20,531 nt of DNA from RQOF01 sp964394475 (GTDB taxonomy: Bacteria > Calditrichota > Calditrichia > RBG-13-44-9). The DNA lies in the NCBI GenBank assembly GCA_964394475.1, contig CAYMXZ010000038.1:1-20531 (forward strand), read 5' to 3'. The notes beneath the pieces are model-generated. The model was given only the letters and a program-made list of their open reading frames with translations. It searched no databases and had not been told where the DNA came from. Numbering within the stretch: position 1 is the first letter of the stretch; every line of letters begins with the position of its first letter. The translations under genes and the position numbers were made by a program. Below, piece by piece: positions 7,397 through 14,476 of the stretch.

Positions 7397-7472
7397 TCTC
7401 ACCTCAATATGGTAATCGATTGAAAATCTCTGCTCCTCTGATTATATTTAGCCGCTAAAAGTAACCGGTGAC

Positions 7473-7501
7473 TGCAGGAAGAAGAATTGCTTCCGCCTGC
7501 A
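7473..7501 (+). promoter_or_regulatory. Hairpin in the mutL leader
   Basis: GCAGG (7474-7478) pairs with CCTGC (7496-7500), extended outward by a T-A pair and inward by AAG with CTT after a CCG bulge. The loop is about 8 nt. No T run follows, so it is not a classic terminator. It lies 31 nt before the mutL start and could affect mutL translation, or mRNA processing between the two gene groups. Confidence 0.25.
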
Positions 7502-7532
7502 TTGGATACCGAGTTTAGAGAGACAGTTATCT

Positions 7533-9302
7533 ATGGGAAAAATCAAAATTCTGCCATCGCAGGTAGCGAATAAAATAGCCGCCGGAGAGGTAGTCGATCG
7601 ACCAGCAGCAGTGGTCAAGGAACTCATTGAGAACTCGATTGATGCCGGAGCCACCTCCATTTCTGTGGTATTGGAGCAGGCCGGGAAGAATCTGATTCAA
7701 GTAATCGATAACGGGTCTGGAATCGCCGAAGAAGATATTCCATTGGCCTTTGAACGGCATGCCACCAGCAAAATAGAAACGGCCAGCGATCTGGACCGCA
7801 TCACCACCCTGGGATTCAGAGGCGAGGCCTTACCCAGTATCGCCTCTGTATCACGAGTAGAAATCAAGAGCCGCACAATTGATCAGGAAGTAGGAACGTT
7901 GCTGGCACTGGAAAATGGACAAATTATCAAACAAGAAAAAATCGCTCTTAAACCGGGAACTATTATTTCGGTGAGAAACCTTTTTTATAACACTCCTGCT
8001 CGCCGCAATTTTATGCGATCTGATCTTACCGAATTAAACCATATCATAAAAGTATTAAAACGTTTCTTTTTAAGCTATCCAGATATTCGATTTACCGTGA
8101 CTCATAATGATAAGGAAATATTTGACTTGTCGGCAGGAGCATTAGATGAACGATTGATGCAGGTTCTGGGAAAAGACCTGTATGAGGGAATGGTTTTTGT
8201 TCAGGAGCGGCTCGATCAAATCGAACTCGAAGGGTACATTTGCCGACCGGATCAGGCTCGGGGAAATAACGAAAATCAATTCATTTTTTTAAACCGACGG
8301 GCTATCCAAAACCGCAGTCTTAACCACGCCGTCGTTCAAGGTTATGGCAATTTGATCGAACGCGCCCAATACCCTCAATTTGTCCTTTTTTTACGCATTC
8401 CACCCACCTTAATTGACATCAATGTGCATCCGACCAAGATGGAGGTTCGCTTTTCGAATGAACGCGTCATTTACCAGCTATTCCTCTCGGCCGTCCGCAA
8501 TTCCATCCAATCGGAAAGAGGCATTCCTCAATTTTCTTTCTCAGAAGTTGAGAAAAACTGGAGCGAAATGAAGGATCAGTTCAGAAAACCTTCATCGGCG
8601 GCATTCAATTCTTCAATAGATTTTGATCCGGATAAAAATCAATTGACCATCGGATATTCCACCACTACGGGCTCCCGGATGGCAAAAGGTGATCAAGATG
8701 AAGCCATTGCTGCTGCCACCAGTGAAACAACTGAACAACCGCGATTATGGCAAATACACCAGCGGTACATCTGTTCACAGGTAAAAAGCGGATTGGTAAT
8801 TATCGATCAGCATGTGGCTCACGAACGGGTATTATATGAAAAATTTTTAGGATATCTCAATCAGAAAAAAAGAGTTCCTTCTCAGAAATTACTCTTTCCC
8901 CAGAACTTAGAACTGGCTTTAGAAGATTATCTCATTTATAGTGAAATCAAAAACCTGCTTTATGAGATTGGCTTTCTAATCACTGACTTAAGCGCTCGAA
9001 CTGTGCTGATCGAGGCTATTCCGGCTGATGTTAAAGTTGGATACGAAGCAAAAATTCTTCTGGAAATAATTGATTACTATCGGGAAAATCAGTCTGGTCA
9101 ATATTCTGCTCACCAGAAAATCGCTGCGGCTATTGCCTGCAAGAATGCGATCAAATCTGGCGAGAAATTAACCCAGATCCAAATGGCCTCATTGGTTGAT
9201 CAACTATTTGCCACCAAAGAACCTTATTTTTGCCCCCATGGCCGACCGGTTATTGTCACTTTAAGTCTGGAGGAGATTGATAAAAAGTTCAAGCGAATGT
9301 AA
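7533..9302 (+). CDS. mutL: DNA mismatch repair protein MutL (endonuclease type)
   Basis: A 589-residue MutL homologue. The N-terminal GHKL ATPase motifs are intact: E30 and N34 in VVKELIENSIDAGAT, DNGSGI (59-64), HATSKI (76-81), and GFRGEAL (94-100). A linker of roughly 80 residues separates it from the C-terminal dimerisation and nuclease domain. That domain carries DQHVAHERVLYE (425-436), a near match to the DQHA(X)2E(X)4E metal site of nicking MutLs with A replaced by V, plus ACKNAIKSG (535-543) and CPHGRP (567-572). It is therefore expected to nick the daughter strand after MutS recognition, as in bacteria without MutH. The stop is 2 nt from miaA. The mutL-miaA pairing is also found in E. 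coli. The ribosome site is weak. Confidence 0.97.
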   Translation: MGKIKILPSQVANKIAAGEVVDRPAAVVKELIENSIDAGATSISVVLEQAGKNLIQVIDNGSGIAEEDIPLAFERHATSKIETASDLDRITTLGFRGEALPSIASVSRVEIKSRTIDQEVGTLLALENGQIIKQEKIALKPGTIISVRNLFYNTPARRNFMRSDLTELNHIIKVLKRFFLSYPDIRFTVTHNDKEIFDLSAGALDERLMQVLGKDLYEGMVFVQERLDQIELEGYICRPDQARGNNENQFIFLNRRAIQNRSLNHAVVQGYGNLIERAQYPQFVLFLRIPPTLIDINVHPTKMEVRFSNERVIYQLFLSAVRNSIQSERGIPQFSFSEVEKNWSEMKDQFRKPSSAAFNSSIDFDPDKNQLTIGYSTTTGSRMAKGDQDEAIAAATSETTEQPRLWQIHQRYICSQVKSGLVIIDQHVAHERVLYEKFLGYLNQKKRVPSQKLLFPQNLELALEDYLIYSEIKNLLYEIGFLITDLSARTVLIEAIPADVKVGYEAKILLEIIDYYRENQSGQYSAHQKIAAAIACKNAIKSGEKLTQIQMASLVDQLFATKEPYFCPHGRPVIVTLSLEEIDKKFKRM

Positions 9303-9304
9303 AG

Positions 9305-10252
9305 ATGGGAAAAAACCAAAAAAAGGTGGTGATTCTGGTGGTAGGTCCAACCGCAGCAGGGAAAAGCGAATTAAGCCTGAATTTATGTCAGGAAATCCCT
9401 GCAGAAATTGTTTCCGCCGATTCTCGACAGATATACAAATATATGGACATTGGCACAGCGAAACCCTCCAGAGAAATTCTGAATAACATTCCCCATCATT
9501 TTATTGACATACTGGAACCAGACGAATATTATAGTGCCGGCCAATTTGGCCTTCAGGCACGGGAGGTGATCGACCATATTTTCGCCCGGGATAAAATACC
9601 TTTAGTGGTAGGAGGTTCGGGTCTTTACATTAAGGCATTGTTAGAGGGCTTTTTTATTGGTGACAGCATTGATTTGAAAATTCGAGAATCGTTGCGTCAA
9701 CGATTGATAAGAGAAGGATCAGAAGCCTTGCACAGCAATCTGCTGAAAGTTGATCCGCAAAGTGCCAGTCAAATTCATCCAAATGATAGCCAGCGAATTC
9801 TGCGCGCTCTGGAAGTCTATCTTTCCACAGGTAAGAAATTATCCGACCTGCACCAGGCAAAAGTACCCCCTCCCGATTTCATTCCTTTGAAATTTGGAAT
9901 GGTGAAGGAACGCTCTTTGTTATATCGCGATATTGACCAGCGCGTGGAGCGAATGTTCCAGATGGGATTGCTGAAAGAAGTGGTTACTATTTTGCAAATG
10001 GGTTTTGACAAAACTTTAAACAGTTTAAATACTGTCGGCTACAAGGAAGTCATTCAGTATTTAGACGGCAAAATTGATTATCAAACATGCGTGAATCTCA
10101 TAAAACAGAATTCACGTCACTATGCCAAACGGCAATTAACCTGGTTCCGGGCAGATACTGAAATCAAATGGCATAAAATTGAAACTGCTGAGGACTTTAA
10201 AACCATTACCCAAAAAATTATTAAAAAATATCAGGAAACTCTAAATAGTTAG
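9305..10252 (+). CDS. miaA: tRNA dimethylallyltransferase MiaA
   Basis: A 315-residue enzyme that transfers a dimethylallyl group to N6 of A37 in tRNAs reading UNN codons. Visible motifs are the P-loop GPTAAGKS (14-21), SADSRQIYKYMDIGTAKP (37-54) with the catalytic-region D39, PHHFIDILEPDEYYSAGQF, VVGGSGLYIKALLEG, DSQRILRALEVY (near 160), NTVGYKEVIQYL, and the C-terminal RHYAKRQLTWFR that contacts tRNA. Length is normal for the family. The start lies 2 nt after the mutL stop codon, so the genes should be translationally coupled. GGAGGAG inside the end of mutL lies about 30 nt upstream, too far to be an ideal ribosome site. Confidence 0.97.
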   Translation: MGKNQKKVVILVVGPTAAGKSELSLNLCQEIPAEIVSADSRQIYKYMDIGTAKPSREILNNIPHHFIDILEPDEYYSAGQFGLQAREVIDHIFARDKIPLVVGGSGLYIKALLEGFFIGDSIDLKIRESLRQRLIREGSEALHSNLLKVDPQSASQIHPNDSQRILRALEVYLSTGKKLSDLHQAKVPPPDFIPLKFGMVKERSLLYRDIDQRVERMFQMGLLKEVVTILQMGFDKTLNSLNTVGYKEVIQYLDGKIDYQTCVNLIKQNSRHYAKRQLTWFRADTEIKWHKIETAEDFKTITQKIIKKYQETLNS

Positions 10253-10294
10253 AACCGTTAATTGTTTGTCATTCAGATAAACTAAAATTCACAT

Positions 10295-11230
10295 ATGCGA
10301 CAGAAAATTCATTTTGTTATCAATCCTATTTCAGGGGTCAATCGGAATCCCAAAAAGATTTGCCGATGGATTGAGGAAATATTCAAAAATACTGAACATC
10401 AGTATAAAATTGAAATCACCCGTCCACCGGGAGATGGAACCTTATTCGCCCGAAAAGCAGTAGATGAGCAATATGACATGGTTGTGGTAGTCGGGGGAGA
10501 TGGTACGATTAATGAAGTGGGCCGGGGATTATGTGGTACGGAAACCGCTTTAGCAGTTATCCCCTCCGGCTCCGGGAACGGCTTTGCCCGTAATTTTAAA
10601 ATTCCTCTCAATCAATACCAGGCGATCAAACTTTTATTACATCCCAAAATTGTAACCATTGATGCCGGTAAAATTAACGACCATCATTTCTTCAATGTGG
10701 CTGGTTTTGGATTAGACGCCAATATTTGCCAGCATTTCGAAGCCTTTGGCATCCGGGGTCCACTGCCCTATTTTCTGGTCGGCACCCGCGCCTTTATCGA
10801 TTATAAACCCGATCCAGTTCAGATCAAACTGGATGATAAAGAATTTGAATTTACACCGCTGGTGGTTAGCATCGCCAACTCCCCCGAATATGGTAACGGA
10901 GCGATTATTGCCCCGGCTGCCCGTCCGGATGATGGCTATCTGGACGTGGCCATTCTGGATCATATACCGTTGTGGAAAGCTGCTTCAAACTTACATCGGC
11001 TTTTTAACGGAACCATCGATCATTTTTCAGCTTTTCACACCTTCCGGGTAAAAACAGTGGAAATCAAGCGCCCGGCACCAGGCGCCATCCATACCGATGG
11101 AAATCCCCACCAGGAAATACCTGAACTCACCGTCAGTGTCATTCCCAACTCGATCAAAGTAGTCACCGGACCGACCTTCACTTTGACCGGTCAGGATCCA
11201 GAAAAAAGCATCAAAGAAAACAAGGACTAA
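10295..11230 (+). CDS. Diacylglycerol kinase-family lipid kinase (YegS/BmrU-like)
   Basis: A 311-residue member of the DAGK catalytic family. Motifs are FVINPISG (7-14), the nucleotide-binding VVGGDGTINEV (65-75), and PSGSGNGFAR (90-99). The family phosphorylates diacylglycerol, sphingoid bases or related lipids; the substrate here is unknown. The late acidic motif, usually DGE, reads DGN (268-270). Either the acid is supplied elsewhere or activity is altered. A soluble, membrane-associated enzyme is expected; no membrane helix is seen. It starts 42 nt after miaA and may belong to the same transcript. The downstream neighbour converges with a gap of only 3 nt. Confidence 0.93.
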   Translation: MRQKIHFVINPISGVNRNPKKICRWIEEIFKNTEHQYKIEITRPPGDGTLFARKAVDEQYDMVVVVGGDGTINEVGRGLCGTETALAVIPSGSGNGFARNFKIPLNQYQAIKLLLHPKIVTIDAGKINDHHFFNVAGFGLDANICQHFEAFGIRGPLPYFLVGTRAFIDYKPDPVQIKLDDKEFEFTPLVVSIANSPEYGNGAIIAPAARPDDGYLDVAILDHIPLWKAASNLHRLFNGTIDHFSAFHTFRVKTVEIKRPAPGAIHTDGNPHQEIPELTVSVIPNSIKVVTGPTFTLTGQDPEKSIKENKD

Positions 11231-11233
11231 CCG

Positions 11234-11923
11234 TTATAAATTTTCTAATTCGTACTTCTCAAAGATAGTAAACAGCTTTACCAGTCCTTCCTTTAAACCT
11301 TTCTGCCATCGAACTTTTTGCTGACGGAAATTATCAATCGTTTCTGCATCACAATAATCAACCAGCTGTTTCAGTAGAATGAGTGGTACCGAACGCCGGT
11401 GAGCTATCCGGAGAAGATGATATCCTTCCATATCCACTAATTGACAACTGGTGTGTAGAAATAGCTCATCTCTTACCTCTGGTACTTCAATTACCGAATC
11501 GGGAGTTAAAAGAGAGCTGGTTGGAAAACGAGACTGCAGGATATCATACAGGTTGGGAGCCATAGCAGAAAGTGAAAGAAGCGGTTGATGGAGGGTTCTT
11601 ACCTGATTCACTAAAAAGTTTTGAAACAAAGGAAGAGATCGGTCAAGTCCGCCACAGATACCATAATTGATCAGGAGAGAAGGATGTAACTCTCCCAGTA
11701 AATTTTCTAACTGGTCAGATTTTTTTTCGATATCCGTTCCGGCAACTGCTAAAAAAACGGGGTGATTCAATATTCGAAATAACGTAATTCTGTATATTTT
11801 CTTCATTGGCCGGAAAGGATAAATGTGATGTAATACTTCTGCTTCGCCCGGAAAAGCAATCACGAAAAGTAAAGGTAATAATCTCTGGTTCATATCAGGG
11901 AAAGTGGGTGTCGATTTTCGCAT
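11234..11923 (-). CDS. Nucleoside phosphorylase superfamily protein, probable nucleosidase
   Basis: A 229-residue protein of the PNP/MTAN superfamily. Supporting motifs are FVIAFPGEAEVL near the N-terminus (20-31), the glycine-rich YGICGGL (87-93), VDMEG (163-167, with E166 matching the nucleoside-binding Met-Glu of MTA/SAH nucleosidases), and LVDYCDA (187-193), where D189 aligns with the catalytic Asp but the preceding Ser is replaced by Val. The family cleaves N-glycosidic bonds of MTA, SAH, futalosine or other nucleosides. The overall similarity is weak enough that the substrate is open; MTA/SAH or futalosine hydrolysis are the main options. The start at 11923 has AGG about 8 nt upstream; M11 is an alternative. 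It faces a dUTPase across a 104-nt divergent gap. Confidence 0.82.
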   Translation of the reverse strand: MRKSTPTFPDMNQRLLPLLFVIAFPGEAEVLHHIYPFRPMKKIYRITLFRILNHPVFLAVAGTDIEKKSDQLENLLGELHPSLLINYGICGGLDRSLPLFQNFLVNQVRTLHQPLLSLSAMAPNLYDILQSRFPTSSLLTPDSVIEVPEVRDELFLHTSCQLVDMEGYHLLRIAHRRSVPLILLKQLVDYCDAETIDNFRQQKVRWQKGLKEGLVKLFTIFEKYELENL

Positions 11924-12027
11924 GACCTGTACCTAATTGAAAAATATCTGGTTATTTGCAAATTTTCTTTTAATTTTAAGAACAGGCAAATAAAAATAAA
12001 ATTTGACGAACGTGGATGGATTAAAAA

Positions 12028-12495
12028 ATGAAAATTCGGATTTACCGCAAAGATAAGTCAATACCTCTTCCCCAGCGTCAGACTCCCCGATCAATAGGCC
12101 TGGATGTTTATGCCGCCGAATCGGTTGAACTGTGGCCAGGAAAGCCGGCACTGGTCCCCACCGGTTTAATCATTGAATCTCCGGCCGGTTATTTCTTTAA
12201 AATTTTTATTCGCAGTGGTTTTGCTCTGAAAAATGGTCTGAGTTTAATCAATGATGTGGGAATTATTGATGAAGACTACTGTGGACCTGCGGATGAAGTA
12301 AAGATTGGTCTGATCCGCCATTATAATCCATCTGATCCCCACCTGCATGAGCCACTGATTATAACCAAAGGTACCCGCATTGCCCAGATCATCTTTGAAA
12401 AAAATGATTTACCGCATATTGAATGGGAAGAGCAGGATAGAATTGATTTTGCCGGAAGATCAAGGGGTGGATTTGGTTCTACCGGGGCGAAATAA
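12028..12495 (+). CDS. dut: Deoxyuridine 5'-triphosphate nucleotidohydrolase (dUTPase)
   Basis: A 155-residue homotrimeric-type dUTPase that hydrolyses dUTP to dUMP and pyrophosphate. All five family motifs are present: GLDVYAA (24-30), RSGFALKNG (62-70), GIIDEDYCG (78-86, with D81 as the expected water-activating Asp), KGTRIAQIIF (114-123) and the P-loop-like C-terminal GRSRGGFGSTG (143-153). Between motifs 3 and 4 there is a slightly extended loop (RHYNPSDPHLHE). The last motif closes the active site of the neighbouring subunit in known structures. It keeps uracil out of DNA and supplies dUMP for thymidylate. The start has only a weak ribosome site. It converges on the barrel gene, with 17 nt between stops. 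Confidence 0.95.
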   Translation: MKIRIYRKDKSIPLPQRQTPRSIGLDVYAAESVELWPGKPALVPTGLIIESPAGYFFKIFIRSGFALKNGLSLINDVGIIDEDYCGPADEVKIGLIRHYNPSDPHLHEPLIITKGTRIAQIIFEKNDLPHIEWEEQDRIDFAGRSRGGFGSTGAK

Positions 12496-12512
12496 CCTGC
12501 CTGGGGTGCAAA

Positions 12513-13466
12513 CTACAACGTCCCGCTGATGCCCAGCCGGTTTTGACTACCCAGATCTCCAAAATTAGAATAGGCATAATCAAATTTGAATTGCCCCCAA
12601 TAAATCCCCAATCCCATTGAGAATCCGCTGAACACCCGTCGGCCAATCGGTTTTACATCCTGATTAATTTGATTTTGATACCCTAATCGCAATTTAACAA
12701 TATCACTAATATCGAACTCACCACCTATTCCGAATTTCTTTAGAAAATCCGTTAAATGGTCTTCACTGATGGCTATATCCTGAAAACCGGCGGTAAAAAG
12801 TAACGGCAGGTGCTCTAATTTTTTCGCCCCCCCGATCTGGAAAACAAAAGGTAATTTTTCTTTCTTGCTGGTATAGTTATCCAGCGTTGTTCCTAAATTC
12901 GCCAGAGAGACACCAATAGTAAAATCTTTCATCCCCCTGACGGAATAAATAATACCTGCATCAAAAGTGAAAGCGGAAGCAGTATAATTATCTAATGAAG
13001 AAAACAAATATTTAACGGCCACTCCATAATCGAAACCCAGACCTAAGGTCTGACTGTATCCTGCAGAAAGAGCGAACTCCGAAGCACCAAAGGTTCTCCC
13101 TGTTTTCTCTCCAAATTCATCGGTTTCATTAAAGGAGCCATAATTAAAATAAATCAGGTTTCCATAAAAATTTCCCCAGTTTCGGTAAGGCTGGGCATAG
13201 GTTAAATAGCCGGCTTTAAAGTCCAGCAGGTGATCGGTAAAATGAATCCCCCACAACCGGGAAGTATTCCCTGACAAAGCAGCCGGATTGTACAGAGTCG
13301 CCTGAACATCCGATTTAATGGCCATCATATTTCCACCCATAGCGGCTCCGCGCGGACTATACTGACTGCGTATGAACTCAAAACTGGTTGTTCCTGCCGA
13401 CTGCGGATAAACAGTCATTATTCCCACACCAAGACTGATAATCAACCAATATGTTAAAATTTTCAT
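12513..13466 (-). CDS. PorV/PorQ-family outer membrane beta-barrel protein
   Basis: A 317-residue exported barrel protein. A signal peptide (about 1-24, hydrophobic core WLIISLGVGIMTV) is followed by the diagnostic start of PorV/PorQ/UPF0164-like proteins, SPRGAAMGGNMMA (37-49) and TLYNPAAL (57-64). The rest is alternating amphipathic strands rich in Tyr, Phe and Gly, ending with LGISGTL. Relatives include the T9SS shuttle protein PorV and PorQ. In many FCB genomes several paralogues exist, so a direct role in secretion is not certain. GAGGAA sits just before the ATG. It lies 64 nt downstream of murI and may be the last gene of the amidase-murI unit. Confidence 0.88.
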   Translation of the reverse strand: MKILTYWLIISLGVGIMTVYPQSAGTTSFEFIRSQYSPRGAAMGGNMMAIKSDVQATLYNPAALSGNTSRLWGIHFTDHLLDFKAGYLTYAQPYRNWGNFYGNLIYFNYGSFNETDEFGEKTGRTFGASEFALSAGYSQTLGLGFDYGVAVKYLFSSLDNYTASAFTFDAGIIYSVRGMKDFTIGVSLANLGTTLDNYTSKKEKLPFVFQIGGAKKLEHLPLLFTAGFQDIAISEDHLTDFLKKFGIGGEFDISDIVKLRLGYQNQINQDVKPIGRRVFSGFSMGLGIYWGQFKFDYAYSNFGDLGSQNRLGISGTL

Positions 13467-13530
13467 CCGTTTCCTCGATTTTTTTAATAATGATTGAATA
13501 AGACCAACCTACTTTTCCTCTATACAAAAT

Positions 13531-14421
13531 TTATATATTTTTGAGCAGTAGTGTTTGATACTTTTTCCAGAACTGTTCTCCTTTGCTCATCAAGTAGTTC
13601 TCAAAATTAACAGTTTCGACATGCGGTATAGTCCGCTCCAGAAATCGTTCGGCAATTTCCTGAAATTTATAAGGCATATCACTAAGATAAAAATAATTTT
13701 TTGGTATGTGTTCTTCATCTGCCATCAAATTGTTCTCTTTCAAGATTTTTTCTACTGCCCCGGCAGTTTCAACTCCACTGTCTATCAGGTGAACTCCTGG
13801 TCCCAACGTCTTTTGAATCGCGTTCTTTAACAAAGGGTAATGGGTACATCCTAAAATCAAGGTATCAATTTTATTCAGCTGTAATCCGTGTAGATACCGT
13901 TTCGCAATCATATACGTGGCTTCGTCCTCCGTCCATCCTTCCTCCACCAGCGGAACAAACAGAGGGCAGGCTTGAGGAAAAACTTGGACACCAGGAGCTA
14001 AAGCCTGAAGCTCCTTGATGTAACTATTGCTTCGAATAGTAGCAACTGTTCCGATCACTCCAATCCTGCCATTTTTAGAGCAGCCTACCGCCGCTCGTGC
14101 ACCAGGCTCAATCACACCAATCACCGGCACCGGTAGAATCTTCCTCAGTAATCCTACCGCAACTGACGAGGCGGTATTGCAGGCGACCACCACTATTTTT
14201 ACCTTTTTGTCCAATAAAAAAAAGGAATCTTCCAGAGCAAATCTCTTCACGGTTTCCTCTGATTTATTCCCGTAGGGGATACGAGCGGTATCTCCAAAAT
14301 AGATGATACTCTCCCAGGGTAATCTTTTTAGAAGTTGTTTCACAACCGTTAAACCACCTACTCCCGAATCGAAAACGCCGATCGGTCGATTGTCCACAAC
14401 AGTTGATGAAGGAGATTTCAT
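13531..14421 (-). CDS. murI: Glutamate racemase MurI
   Basis: A 296-residue enzyme that converts L- to D-glutamate for peptidoglycan. Motifs are GVFDSGVGGLTV (15-26, with D17 and S19), YFGDTARIPYGNKS, and the two catalytic cysteines C81 (VVACNTAS) and C192 (LGCTHYPLL), with H194. The C-terminus is about 20-30 residues longer than many family members (ENYLMSKGEQFWKKYQTLLL). The start codon has no Shine-Dalgarno sequence. It is preceded by TTGATAAAAT and lies inside a duplicated 13-nt element, listed separately. It follows the amidase gene by 55 nt, and both act on the cell wall. Confidence 0.96.
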   Translation of the reverse strand: MKSPSSTVVDNRPIGVFDSGVGGLTVVKQLLKRLPWESIIYFGDTARIPYGNKSEETVKRFALEDSFFLLDKKVKIVVVACNTASSVAVGLLRKILPVPVIGVIEPGARAAVGCSKNGRIGVIGTVATIRSNSYIKELQALAPGVQVFPQACPLFVPLVEEGWTEDEATYMIAKRYLHGLQLNKIDTLILGCTHYPLLKNAIQKTLGPGVHLIDSGVETAGAVEKILKENNLMADEEHIPKNYFYLSDMPYKFQEIAERFLERTIPHVETVNFENYLMSKGEQFWKKYQTLLLKNI

Positions 14422-14458
14422 ATTTTATCAATTGATTTTTTTCAACATATTTTATCAA
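14419..14458 (-). repeat. Duplicated 13-nt initiation region with six-codon leader ORF before murI
   Basis: On the minus strand TTGATAAAATATG occurs twice exactly, at 14446-14458 and 14419-14431, 27 nt apart. The downstream copy contains the murI start codon. The ATG of the upstream copy is in frame with murI and opens a six-codon ORF (MLKKIN) that ends in TGA TAA inside the downstream copy, 7 nt before the murI ATG. No Shine-Dalgarno sequence is present. This suggests reinitiation or a leader-peptide arrangement, or simply a recent short duplication. Confidence 0.6.
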
Positions 14459-14476
14459 CAGCTCATCATTTAAACT

